DNA of 33,614 bases from Bacteriovorax sp. (lineage in GTDB: Bacteria; Bdellovibrionota; Bacteriovoracia; Bacteriovoracales; Bacteriovoracaceae), in contig JACMNL010000047.1 of assembly GCA_014378525.1 (NCBI GenBank), positions 1 to 33,614 on the forward strand. The letters are read 5' to 3'. Below, one piece after another: positions 23,776 through 31,304 of this stretch. Under the pieces are notes generated by a model. That model searched no databases. It worked only from the letters and a program-made list of their open reading frames with translations, and had not been told where the DNA came from. The position numbers and the translations under genes were made by a program. Position 1 is the first letter of the stretch. Each line of letters begins with the position of its first letter.

Positions 23776-23811
23776 TTGACATTTTACCTACCAGTAGGTA
23801 GAATACTCCTC
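23776..23811 (+). promoter_or_regulatory. sigma-70 promoter of the tetR-like gene, leaderless type
   Basis: TTGACA (23776-23781, perfect), a 17-bp spacer and TAGAAT (23799-23804) are followed by 7 nt and ATG 23812. It is the best promoter in the window. No ribosome site is positioned before the ATG. The TetR operator fills the spacer. Confidence 0.7.
23785..23800. promoter_or_regulatory. TetR-family operator (perfect palindrome)
   Basis: TACCTAC-CA-GTAGGTA has perfect 7-bp arms. It sits between the -35 and -10 boxes of the tetR promoter and 32 bp before the thiolase start, so one dimer could repress both directions. Confidence 0.75.
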
Positions 23812-24393
23812 ATGGCCACAAAAAGCAATAGTGATACTAAAACTCAGGCACTTAATTTAGCAAAAGGTTATCTACAGACCCTGGGCTTCAACGGGTTTAG
23901 TTTTCAGACCATCGCAGACGCTCTGGGGATCAAAAAAGCGAGTCTGCACTATTATTTTGCCTCTAAAGAAGAGATGGGTCTTGCCGTTATGGAAGACTAT
24001 ATTGAAGGGCATAAAGTATGGGCGAAAAAAGTCCACGATCTTCCTTCCAAAATAAAACTCGAAAAATTAATCAAAGGTTTTTGCGCTCTCAGCTCAAAAA
24101 AACGCGACATGATTTGTCCGGTCGGATCATTCAGTTCTGATTTCAATACAGTGACTCCTAAGATGAAAAAAAAAATAAAGCAGTTTCATTTTCTTATCCG
24201 CGACTGGCTGATGGAAACCCTTGAGCAGGGAAAAAAAGAGGGGACAATCAAGCGCAGTCTTGATACTGAGACTGGAGCAGACTGGTTTTTATCAACACTT
24301 CAAGGCGCTATTCAAATCGCCAGACTTCGTGGTGAGCAAGACTCTCTTAAAAAAATAGTAGATACAATGTTGGAAAATTTTCATGGCAAATAA
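23812..24393 (+). CDS. TetR family transcriptional regulator
   Basis: A 193-residue regulator. The N-terminal helix-turn-helix is typical: [37 protein letters not shown]. The C-terminal ligand-binding half holds [13 protein letters not shown] and the late [18 protein letters not shown] helix. The start is ATG 23812, directly downstream of a leaderless promoter; the TTG at 23776 is the -35 box itself and is rejected. By position it regulates itself and the divergent thiolase/hydrolase operon, with an acyl-CoA or fatty acid as a plausible ligand (inference). The DUF2132 gene overlaps its 3' end by 11 bp. Confidence 0.88.
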   Translation: MATKSNSDTKTQALNLAKGYLQTLGFNGFSFQTIADALGIKKASLHYYFASKEEMGLAVMEDYIEGHKVWAKKVHDLPSKIKLEKLIKGFCALSSKKRDMICPVGSFSSDFNTVTPKMKKKIKQFHFLIRDWLMETLEQGKKEGTIKRSLDTETGADWFLSTLQGAIQIARLRGEQDSLKKIVDTMLENFHGK

Positions 24394-24619
24394 TACGAAT
24401 CCACTTCACGGACAAACACTCGAGAGCATTCTTACTGAGCTGGTAAATTTTTATGGTTTTCCTGAATTGTCAATAATGATCGACATCAATTGTTTTAAAA
24501 CTGATCCGAGTATAAAGTCGAGCCTCAAGTTTTTGCGATCAACACCTTGGGCCCGAACTAAAGTTGAAAATCTTTATCTGTCTTACTTACGCGAGAACAA
24601 CGATTCGAACTCACCGTAA
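24383..24619 (+). CDS. DUF2132 (VF530 family) small protein
   Basis: A 78-residue protein with the conserved VF530/DUF2132 pattern: [36 protein letters not shown] and [12 protein letters not shown]. The family is a small helical fold of unknown function, sometimes described as possibly DNA-binding. Its ATG lies inside the last codons of tetR (11-bp overlap), so it is expressed through that gene. Its last 37 bp overlap the convergent msrB. Confidence 0.85.
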   Translation: MANNTNPLHGQTLESILTELVNFYGFPELSIMIDINCFKTDPSIKSSLKFLRSTPWARTKVENLYLSYLRENNDSNSP

Positions 24620-25092
24620 CCTTCAGCCTTCAATTTTTCTTTTGGAATAAATCTCAGTGAAGCAGAATTCATGCAGTAACGAAGTCCTGTAGGCTTTGGC
24701 CCGTCATCAAAGACGTGACCTAAATGAGAGTTACCATATTTGCTTCGCACTTCAGTTCTGTCGTCCAGCATACCGCTTTTTTTCTCAACAATATTTCCTT
24801 TCACCAGCGGCTGATAAAAACTCGGCCATCCCGTTCCTGAATCAAATTTTTCTTTCGAACTGAACAGCGGTTCACCTGAAACGATGTCGACATAAATTCC
24901 TTCTTTTTTTGAATCGTGAAATTCATTTCCAAAAGGTCTTTCTGTTCCTTCATGTTGAGTTACGTCGTATTGAATAGGAGTTAATTTCTTTTTTAATTCG
25001 GTATCAGTCGGTTTTTTAAAGTGGGATGCATCCCACGCAAAAGAGTTTGTTGCATTCATAATTAAACCTAGAATAATAATTGTTTTTTTCAT
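24583..25092 (-). CDS. msrB: Peptide methionine (R)-S-oxide reductase MsrB, exported, single-cysteine
   Basis: A 169-residue MsrB that reduces methionine-R-sulfoxide in proteins. A Sec signal peptide ([16 protein letters not shown]) directs it to the periplasm. The domain is complete: [41 protein letters not shown] and the catalytic Cys in [13 protein letters not shown]. That is the only Cys in the protein. Both zinc-binding CxxC motifs are replaced ([11 protein letters not shown]) and there is no resolving Cys, so an external thiol is needed to recycle the sulfenic acid. No ribosome site; a promoter predicts a leaderless message. The 3' end overlaps the DUF2132 gene by 37 bp. Confidence 0.92.
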   Translation of the reverse strand: MKKTIIILGLIMNATNSFAWDASHFKKPTDTELKKKLTPIQYDVTQHEGTERPFGNEFHDSKKEGIYVDIVSGEPLFSSKEKFDSGTGWPSFYQPLVKGNIVEKKSGMLDDRTEVRSKYGNSHLGHVFDDGPKPTGLRYCMNSASLRFIPKEKLKAEGYGEFESLFSRK

Positions 25093-25127
25093 TCTTTAAA
25101 TATGAACTTCTGAAAATTGATTTGCAA
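25093..25127 (-). promoter_or_regulatory. sigma-70 promoter of msrB, leaderless type
   Basis: Minus strand: TTGCAA (25127-25122), a 17-bp spacer, CATATT (25104-25099), then 6 nt to ATG 25092. No ribosome site is present. Confidence 0.55.
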
Positions 25128-25132
25128 GTCTG

Positions 25133-26581
25133 TCAGGGCATTGTCTCATCTTTCCATTTATCAAACCCGACTTCTTTGATTTTATCAGTCGCATTTTTAA
25201 TAAGTTCGTTATCTTTTAGAGTTTGTCCCATAAAAATACACTGATGATAGATAGGGCCTGTCGCAAGCTTTTTATTGATAAAACTTCTAAAGTACTGCAT
25301 GCGATTTAGAGAAAGGTGAGTGAAGCCCTGAGCAGTGATTTCAAAGGCACAGTATGAGGCCATTGTATATGGCAGCTGTACGCCGATTCCCGAGATCGCA
25401 AGTTCTGTTACTTTACATGGCGTATGGAGACTAATGCGACTGTATGGCGAGTATTTATTGAAGTACACGCGGTTTTTACTGACGTCTTCTTTACCTGCAA
25501 ACATTTTCACTTCTAGTTTTTTAATCATCGACTCTAAAAGTTCACTTTCAATTTTATCCGGCACGTGCATCGCAAAGTCATAATTCTTTTTATAGTCTTC
25601 AAGTTTGGTGACTGAATCGTTGTCATAAGTCACGCAATAACAAAAATGCGACTGGATAAATTTCTTTAACGGTTCAAATTTTGTTTTACTCATTTCGATC
25701 AACTGTCTGTCGATCAGGATTAAATGCGGAAGCTGGTATTCGAGTTCTTCCTGAAAGGTTTCGAGGTTGGCAAAACCACGGGCACAATACCGCTGGTCGA
25801 GCTTGATCATGCTTCTGATGTTTTCTCTGTTTTCAGAATTTTGTTCGTAGTATAGAACCTTAATCGGTTTGTATTTTGAAAGATTCTGATTAGCAGTAAT
25901 CCATGCGAGAATATTATTATTGTCTTTTGTTGTGTTTTTGCTTTCTATTTTGCAAAGATATCCGTTGGCATATTGATAGTATCTTCCGACTTTGTTTTTT
26001 TCGAGAACAGTCAGTTTACAATCCTTGATTCCTAACTCGTCCATCAAAGTATTTTTTAGTTCTATGGTCTGACCGGGAAGTAAATCAAGATTCACTTCAA
26101 TAAAACATTGAGAAGCAGAAATCCAGCCAATGCGTCCGAAGGTGGAAAATTCTCCATCGACTTCAAAAGGAACAGGTTTATATTCAATAGTCTGTGGATC
26201 AGGATTTTTTACATTCAAAAACCACTTGATTAAATTCCTGAAAAATTTCGGAGAAGGGTTGTGACCTTTTCCACGGTAAAGAATTTGTCCTGCACCTGCA
26301 ATGATCAGTGCTTTTTTATATTCAGGTGAAGTGTCCGCAGTAAAAACAACGAACAAAGTATTTCGTGCAAAAACATGGTTTCTGATTTTTGCGATAAATT
26401 TTTCTGCGTGGATTGAACTATCATCGCCATTTAAGATAACGATCTTCGGAAGTTCTTTAAGAATATATGATTCGCCTGACTGAATAGAGTTCAAGTGCTT
26501 GAGTGTAATCTCGTCCTGCAATAAGGAACTACTTGCAAACCAATAAAGCTCAGCACCCTGGTCGATTACGGCTATTGACAT
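25133..26581 (-). CDS. Duplicated receiver/PilZ-like architecture protein, degenerate, function unknown
   Basis: The 482-residue cytoplasmic protein looks like two copies of [CheY-like receiver + PilZ-like beta domain]. Unit 1: about 1-125 (phosphosite strand IVILNGDD with Asn at the acceptor; FVVFTAD; Arg-Gly where Lys-Pro is expected) and about 130-230 (a beta-rich GEFSTFGRIGWISASQCFIEV, LLPGQTIEL). Unit 2: about 240-365 (VLYYEQN, LILIDRQ with a candidate Asp, CYCVTYD, MHVPDK replacing Lys-Pro) and about 370-460 (VYFNKYSPYSRISLHTPCKV, TELAISGIGVQLP). No RxxxR for cyclic-di-GMP is visible. Phosphorylation seems lost, at least in unit 1. The PilZ assignment is a judgement by eye. Its promoter is leaderless; it is monocistronic. 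Confidence 0.6.
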   Translation of the reverse strand: MSIAVIDQGAELYWFASSSLLQDEITLKHLNSIQSGESYILKELPKIVILNGDDSSIHAEKFIAKIRNHVFARNTLFVVFTADTSPEYKKALIIAGAGQILYRGKGHNPSPKFFRNLIKWFLNVKNPDPQTIEYKPVPFEVDGEFSTFGRIGWISASQCFIEVNLDLLPGQTIELKNTLMDELGIKDCKLTVLEKNKVGRYYQYANGYLCKIESKNTTKDNNNILAWITANQNLSKYKPIKVLYYEQNSENRENIRSMIKLDQRYCARGFANLETFQEELEYQLPHLILIDRQLIEMSKTKFEPLKKFIQSHFCYCVTYDNDSVTKLEDYKKNYDFAMHVPDKIESELLESMIKKLEVKMFAGKEDVSKNRVYFNKYSPYSRISLHTPCKVTELAISGIGVQLPYTMASYCAFEITAQGFTHLSLNRMQYFRSFINKKLATGPIYHQCIFMGQTLKDNELIKNATDKIKEVGFDKWKDETMP

Positions 26582-26616
26582 AGATAAATTTTAACAGCGA
26601 TCCAAATTTGAGTCAA
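26582..26616 (-). promoter_or_regulatory. sigma-70 promoter of the receiver/PilZ-like gene, leaderless type
   Basis: Minus strand: TTGACT (26616-26611), a 17-bp spacer, TAAAAT (26593-26588), then 6 nt to ATG 26581. Both boxes match 5 of 6, and there is no ribosome site. Confidence 0.65.
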
Positions 26617-26646
26617 ACATTGGCCTAAATCAGGCCCTAAGCCCTC

Positions 26647-27693
26647 TTAATCAAGGTCTTCTTCTTCCCTTGAAATAGTAAGGGTGTTCGTAGCAAGTGC
26701 CAGATTTTTCCTCTTAATGGCACTCATAACCTGGGAGATAACTTCATCGCCTACACGGTATCTACGCCCGTAATCAGCAACAGAGTAGAAGACTTTCATC
26801 GAGACAAAGGACTCTGTTACCTCGAGCATAAGAACTCTTGGTTCGGGGTCAGTCAGGATTTCTGAAACAGCTTTCACACCTTCGAGGACAGCTGATTTTG
26901 CTTTCATTAAATCTACATCAAACCTGAAGCGGAACTGTTGGGCAAAACGCGCAGGTTTACTTCTCTCGGAAAAAATCATCAGCTGACTTTGAGCAATGGT
27001 TTTGTTGGGTATTACAATAAGTTCATCACTGAATCCGATCAATGAAGTCGCTCTCCAGGTAATTTCTAAAATCTGTCCGACCCATTTTTCATCCGAGTTG
27101 TGAATTTCCACCCAGTCGCCGAGTTGAAATGGTCTTTCAATCTGAAGTGCTACTCCCGAAAATAAATTTCCCAGAGTGTCCTGTAATGCAAGACCGAGGA
27201 CGATGGTAAAAATCGCAGACGTTGCAAGCACAGTCGCCAGATTAAAACCAAATACGTCGGCCGCAACCCATCCGATAATGAAAGTCGAAAAAATAAGCGT
27301 AAACAAATTGGCAATCAGTCGTGGCACACCTTTACTCATGTTTGCCAGAAACAGATAGAGATAAACATAAATCTGGGCGAGTCTGATAACGACGGTAACC
27401 ATGATGAGAAAAGAAAAAAGTCCGGCGTAGTTTGCGATCTGAACAGTGAAATAGTCTACCCAGGTTCCCTGTAAAATTCCCCAGTGAAATAATGCCAGTA
27501 CACCAGTTACGGCAAGATATGATCCTGTTCTAACAAAACGATGACGTAAACTCGCGTGGCGTTTTTCAGTGATTCTTCTTAAAAATAATTTATAAAAAAA
27601 CCAGCCGAGTAATAAAACCACTGTGAGGACAACAAAAGATTCATACTGGATAAAGTATTCGATTCTTTCGATTGGCAGGCGAGCTTGACCCAT
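26647..27693 (-). CDS. MscS family mechanosensitive ion channel
   Basis: A 348-residue inner-membrane channel with about four N-terminal membrane helices, one more than Escherichia coli MscS. The pore helix and beta domain are typical: NLATVLATSAIFTIVLGLALQDTLGNLFSGVAL, then ERPFQLGDWVEI and IVIPNKTIAQSQ. A mixed C-terminal domain ends in an acidic EEEDLD tail. It would release osmolytes under hypo-osmotic shock. The ATG lies 15 bp after the glutaminase stop with AAGGA upstream, so it is the second gene of that operon. Confidence 0.9.
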   Translation of the reverse strand: MGQARLPIERIEYFIQYESFVVLTVVLLLGWFFYKLFLRRITEKRHASLRHRFVRTGSYLAVTGVLALFHWGILQGTWVDYFTVQIANYAGLFSFLIMVTVVIRLAQIYVYLYLFLANMSKGVPRLIANLFTLIFSTFIIGWVAADVFGFNLATVLATSAIFTIVLGLALQDTLGNLFSGVALQIERPFQLGDWVEIHNSDEKWVGQILEITWRATSLIGFSDELIVIPNKTIAQSQLMIFSERSKPARFAQQFRFRFDVDLMKAKSAVLEGVKAVSEILTDPEPRVLMLEVTESFVSMKVFYSVADYGRRYRVGDEVISQVMSAIKRKNLALATNTLTISREEEDLD

Positions 27694-27708
27694 ATGAGTG
27701 ATCCTTAA

Positions 27709-28632
27709 TTAATTGGCAAACATATTTAAATTGAAATGAGTAACGAGATCTCTGACTGCATGAACCCCACGAACCGAGTGGCCTTGCTGGTCAATGAGTG
27801 GTGAGTATGTAGCAATTCCCATTTTTCCAGGAACAACTGTAAGTAGTCCACCGGATACTCCGCTTTTTGCAGGGAGGCCGACAGTATAGGCCCATTCACC
27901 GGCAGAGTCGTACATCCCGCACGTAAACATTAAACTTAAAATATCCGGTACATGATCTTTTTTGACCAGAACTTTTTTTGAGTTCGGCTGAACTCCTCCG
28001 TTGGCAAGAGTCGCGGCCATTGTTGCCAGATCAGTTGTGTTGACTAAAATCGAGCACTGCTTGAAATAAAGATCAAGTGACTCTTCAATATCATCACCGA
28101 TGATTTCAAAGTGGCGAAGCAGGTGAGCAATGGATCTGTTTCTATGGGCAGTTTTTTTCTCTGATAAAAAAACAGCTTCATCTACAGTGACTGCGTGTCC
28201 GGTGTAATCGGAAAATAATCCAAGCACACGATCGAGGCGTTTTATATTTTTTGAGTCTTTAATAAAACTGCTGACAGCTATGGCCCCCGAATTAATCATC
28301 GGGTTATAAGGTCTGTGTGTATGTCTTTCAAGTTCGACAATTGAGTTAAAAGCTTCACCGCTCGGCTCAACACCAACACGGCTTCTCATGAACTCGCGGC
28401 CGTGTTCTTCCAGCGCCATTCCATACACGAAAGGTTTTGATGCTGATTGCAATGTAAACTTATGATCAGTGTTTCCCGCCTGGTAAACTTTTCCGTCACA
28501 AGTCACGACAGCAATGGCAAACTGATCAGGATCAGCTTTGGCAAGTTCGGGAATGTAGGAAGCAGTAGCGCCGTGCTTTTCAGGTAAGTATTTTTTCACC
28601 AGATCTGATAGAAATTGATTCATATTTTCCAT
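27709..28632 (-). CDS. glsA: Glutaminase (GlsA family)
   Basis: A 307-residue serine-dependent glutaminase converting glutamine to glutamate and ammonia. The beta-lactamase-like fold shows the catalytic SxxK, Ser63-Ala-Ser-Lys66, in FTLQSASKPF, the NPMINSGAIA loop, and AKSGVSGG near the C-terminus (KSG triad). Full length, cytoplasmic. Known relatives help acid resistance by ammonia release. It is the first gene of an operon with a MscS channel, which suggests a shared link to osmolyte or pH homeostasis (inference). There is no ribosome site; the promoter predicts a leaderless message. Confidence 0.93.
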   Translation of the reverse strand: MENMNQFLSDLVKKYLPEKHGATASYIPELAKADPDQFAIAVVTCDGKVYQAGNTDHKFTLQSASKPFVYGMALEEHGREFMRSRVGVEPSGEAFNSIVELERHTHRPYNPMINSGAIAVSSFIKDSKNIKRLDRVLGLFSDYTGHAVTVDEAVFLSEKKTAHRNRSIAHLLRHFEIIGDDIEESLDLYFKQCSILVNTTDLATMAATLANGGVQPNSKKVLVKKDHVPDILSLMFTCGMYDSAGEWAYTVGLPAKSGVSGGLLTVVPGKMGIATYSPLIDQQGHSVRGVHAVRDLVTHFNLNMFAN

Positions 28633-28667
28633 TTAATACTTATATAATATCAGCTCGCGATAGTCAC
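28633..28667 (-). promoter_or_regulatory. sigma-70 promoter of the glutaminase-mscS operon, leaderless type
   Basis: Minus strand: GTGACT (28667-28662), a 17-bp spacer, TATAAG (28644-28639), then 6 nt to ATG 28632. No ribosome site is visible. Confidence 0.55.
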
Positions 28668-28688
28668 TCATCATTAGGATTTTTGCAT

Positions 28689-29513
28689 ATGGATGTACAA
28701 CATTTTTTTGATCCAAACACATCGACTCTGACCTACATTGTTTACGATGTAAAAACCCGCGATGCTGTTATCATCGATCCGGTTCTGGATTTTAACCAGG
28801 CCACAAATCATGTCGAAACACACGGCTTTAAAAAATTGATGGAGTTTGTGAATCTTCATAAACTAATTCCGGTTTACAGCCTCGAAACTCACGCTCATGC
28901 AGACCATTTATCGAGTTCAAAATTAATCAAGGAAATTTTCCCGCAAATTAAAATCGGCATCGGTGAAAACATTAAACATGTGCAACGTGCTTTTAGAGAT
29001 ATCCTGAAAATGGACCCGGACTTTAAGCTTGATGGCTCTCAGTTTGATAAGTTAATAAAAGACAATGAGCATTTTTCTGCGGGTTCTATCAGAATTCATG
29101 CGATTCCTACTCCCGGCCACACTCCTGCATGCATGAGTTTTCATATTGAGAACATGCTTTTTTGCGGTGATGCTCTCTTTATTGAAGACTACGGTACAGG
29201 TAGATGTGATTTTCCGGATGGAAGTGCTGACAGACTTTATACTTCAGTTCATGAAACTCTTTATAAACTTCCGGATAGTACCATCGTCTTTGTAGGACAT
29301 GACTACCAACCTGGTGGACGCGAGCTCAGATTTGAAACGACGATAGGTGCTTCAAAAAAACTTAACGCTCATTTAAAAGAAGAAACAAAAAGAGAAAACT
29401 TTATCAAGTTCCGCGAGACACGCGATAAAACATTATCAGCACCAAGACTTCTAACTCAAAGTTTAAAAGTAAACATCTGCGCCGGTGTGATCCCTGAAGA
29501 ATTTAAGAATTAG
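28689..29513 (+). CDS. MBL-fold metallohydrolase, persulfide dioxygenase-like (Blh/ETHE1 group)
   Basis: A 274-residue metallo-beta-lactamase-fold protein. The metal motif is H68-A-H70-A-D72-H73 (ETHAHADHLSS), with His144 (TPGHTP), Asp161 (FCGDALF) and His204 (FVGHDYQPGG). The stretch EDYGTGRCDFPDGSADRLY is typical of the persulfide dioxygenase group, which oxidises glutathione persulfide to sulfite and binds one iron; glyoxalase II is a less likely alternative. The late APRLLTQSLKVNICAG is shared with Blh proteins. The start is ATG 28689, with AGGA upstream, not the TTG two codons earlier. No rhodanese or BigR partner is seen. It overlaps the convergent Cys-rich protein gene by 11 bp. Confidence 0.85.
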   Translation: MDVQHFFDPNTSTLTYIVYDVKTRDAVIIDPVLDFNQATNHVETHGFKKLMEFVNLHKLIPVYSLETHAHADHLSSSKLIKEIFPQIKIGIGENIKHVQRAFRDILKMDPDFKLDGSQFDKLIKDNEHFSAGSIRIHAIPTPGHTPACMSFHIENMLFCGDALFIEDYGTGRCDFPDGSADRLYTSVHETLYKLPDSTIVFVGHDYQPGGRELRFETTIGASKKLNAHLKEETKRENFIKFRETRDKTLSAPRLLTQSLKVNICAGVIPEEFKN

Positions 29514-30165
29514 TTTTTGCGGGAATTAAACACTGGAAGATAACTTTGTACGCTTCCTGTCTCTCGCGATTCGTGAGGAAAGGACTGACTGTTTTCCAGA
29601 TCGCAGTTTTATCTTTCATTGGCAGGTGACAAACACCGATACCACTATTGATGTAACAACCCGGATGATAGGCGAGAGTAAAGTCGACAATATGATCACA
29701 GGTTTTTTTCTGAGAATCTAAATTACAATTACCTTTCACTTCACATTCGTCCACTAAACCTTTCTGCAAACAAACCATCACCGTGTAAATCCACTCGACA
29801 CCAGCTTTCGTAAATTTATCGTCAGAAATATTTTTTACATAGGCACTACATGTAGGATGAGCAAGCTGGGTAAAGTAATTCACTCCCACATCAGAGCAGT
29901 GGTATTTGTCTTCCATACAGTTATAAAAACCACACATCGTGTAGGGAAAACATGTTTCTTTTTTAGGGAGAGTGAGGAGTTGATAGTCGTCTTTCAAATT
30001 AAGGCATGATGAAGGCGATGATCCGCATTTGCCCCAGATTTTTTCCAGGGAATTCAGATACGACGATTTCAATTCGTATTCCAGTTGCCCTTTAATCGCA
30101 GCTTCCGGGCTCGCGGCCCAAACTAAAACAGGAAATAAAATAATTAAAAGCAGAACTTTCATCAT
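29503..30165 (-). CDS. Exported cysteine-rich protein of unknown function
   Basis: I do not recognise this family. The 220-residue protein has a Sec signal peptide (KVLLLIILFPVLVWA). The mature chain has 14 cysteines, an even number consistent with up to seven disulfides, spread through the domain (for example FPYTMCGFYNCMEDKYHC and HPGCYINSGIGVCHLP). It is predicted periplasmic or secreted. It follows the 112-residue exported protein by 3 bp, so the two are co-translated and may act together. Its start is the first of two adjacent ATG codons, without a clear ribosome site. The 3' end overlaps the MBL gene by 11 bp. Confidence 0.72.
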   Translation of the reverse strand: MMKVLLLIILFPVLVWAASPEAAIKGQLEYELKSSYLNSLEKIWGKCGSSPSSCLNLKDDYQLLTLPKKETCFPYTMCGFYNCMEDKYHCSDVGVNYFTQLAHPTCSAYVKNISDDKFTKAGVEWIYTVMVCLQKGLVDECEVKGNCNLDSQKKTCDHIVDFTLAYHPGCYINSGIGVCHLPMKDKTAIWKTVSPFLTNRERQEAYKVIFQCLIPAKTNS

Positions 30166-30168
30166 GAA

Positions 30169-30507
30169 TTATTTCTGAGTCAGTTTAATATCCGTTTTCT
30201 TTTTATCGAGTGCCACAACTGCTGTCAGTGAAGTCTGGGGTTCAGTTGTATCCACTTTATAAATTCCACGCGCTACTTTCTTAAATGGAAGTGCTACACC
30301 TTTTTCATTTTTAAGAGCTGTTAAATCAGCTTTCACAAAATCTTTGTAAGGACCGTTATGTTCAACATCATGATCGTAGATAAAAACCATATTTTTATCC
30401 AGCATCATGCAAACTTTCTCTTCTTTAAAAGTAGAAGGGCAGTGAGCGAACGCAACTGACTGAAGTGATAATAGCACCAACACTAAAACGATTTTTTGAA
30501 TTTTCAT
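30169..30507 (-). CDS. Exported protein of unknown function
   Basis: A 112-residue protein with a clear Sec signal (KIVLVLVLLSLQSVAFA, cleavage before HCPSTF). The mature 90 residues start with HCPSTFKEEKVC, giving two cysteines that could pair, and are otherwise a beta-rich immunoglobulin-like pattern (LTAVVALDKKKTDIKL). No family is recognised. First gene of a two-gene operon with the Cys-rich exported protein. No ribosome site; a weak promoter ATGACA-17-TAGCCT ends 6 nt before the ATG, so it may be leaderless, though the -10 is poor. Confidence 0.7.
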   Translation of the reverse strand: MKIQKIVLVLVLLSLQSVAFAHCPSTFKEEKVCMMLDKNMVFIYDHDVEHNGPYKDFVKADLTALKNEKGVALPFKKVARGIYKVDTTEPQTSLTAVVALDKKKTDIKLTQK

Positions 30508-30638
30508 ATTATAAGGCTACTAGGAAGATTTCCCCTTGTCATGTATTGACAGTGCGCGCATGAAGTTTTTCATATTGATATTATTCTTAAAGGCAGAGTG
30601 ATGTTAAACTTTACACTCAACTTCTTTGGGATTTTTTA

Positions 30639-31298
30639 ATGTCATACCTGCATGTTCTTATCGATTTTATCATTCATATTGATGTCCACCTGGATTATAT
30701 CATTCAGACATATCACACATGGACTTACTTAATATTATTCCTCATAATTTTCTGTGAGACAGGCGTTGTGGTCCTGCCTTTTTTACCAGGAGATTCCCTA
30801 TTGTTTGCTATTGGTGCTTTTGCCGCACGCGGATCATTTAATTTCTGGACAGTCTCTTTGACTGTTTTACTTGCCGCGATTGTCGGAGACAGCATTAATT
30901 ATACTGTTGGAAGATTTGTCGGCCCTAAATTATTTAGTAACCCGAATTCGAAGTTTTTTAACCGCATCCATTTATTAAAGGCCCAGGCCTTTTATGAAAA
31001 GTACGGAGCGAAAGCAATCATCGTTGCACGCTTCATTCCTATCGTCAGAACATTTGCTCCTTTCGTTGCCGGAATAGGTGAGATGACTTACGGAAAATTT
31101 ATGACCTACAATGTGATTGGTGCGGTTCTGTGGGTATTTATTTTTATTCCACTGGGGTATTTTTTCGGAAACCTGCCATTCGTTCAGGCAAATTTTAAAC
31201 TCGTGATGATTGCGATTATTGCCATTTCACTGGCGCCGGCCGTCTTTGAATTTTTAAGCGAGAGAGCAAAATTGAAAAAGGCCACTAGGGGCCTTTAA
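30639..31298 (+). CDS. DedA family membrane protein
   Basis: A 219-residue polytopic inner-membrane protein. DedA hallmarks are present: VVLPFLPGDSLLFAIGA (the FxxxPGD segment of the first re-entrant region), and ARFIPIVRTFAPFVAGIGEMTYGKFM (the basic and proline-rich second region). DedA proteins act as lipid scramblases/flippases, recycling undecaprenyl phosphate or other lipids and supporting membrane potential. The GGGA eight bases before the ATG is a modest ribosome site. It is convergent with DacB, with a shared hairpin at the stop codon. Confidence 0.92.
   Translation: MSYLHVLIDFIIHIDVHLDYIIQTYHTWTYLILFLIIFCETGVVVLPFLPGDSLLFAIGAFAARGSFNFWTVSLTVLLAAIVGDSINYTVGRFVGPKLFSNPNSKFFNRIHLLKAQAFYEKYGAKAIIVARFIPIVRTFAPFVAGIGEMTYGKFMTYNVIGAVLWVFIFIPLGYFFGNLPFVQANFKLVMIAIIAISLAPAVFEFLSERAKLKKATRGL
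31277..31296. terminator. Bidirectional terminator between DedA and DacB genes
   Basis: AAAGGCC / GGCCTTT has perfect 7-bp arms and a 6-nt loop, overlapping the DedA stop codon. Read on the minus strand it is followed by TTC, with a TTTTT run, a good terminator for dacB; on the plus strand the T-run is shorter. Confidence 0.7.
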
Positions 31299-31304
31299 AT
31301 TTAA

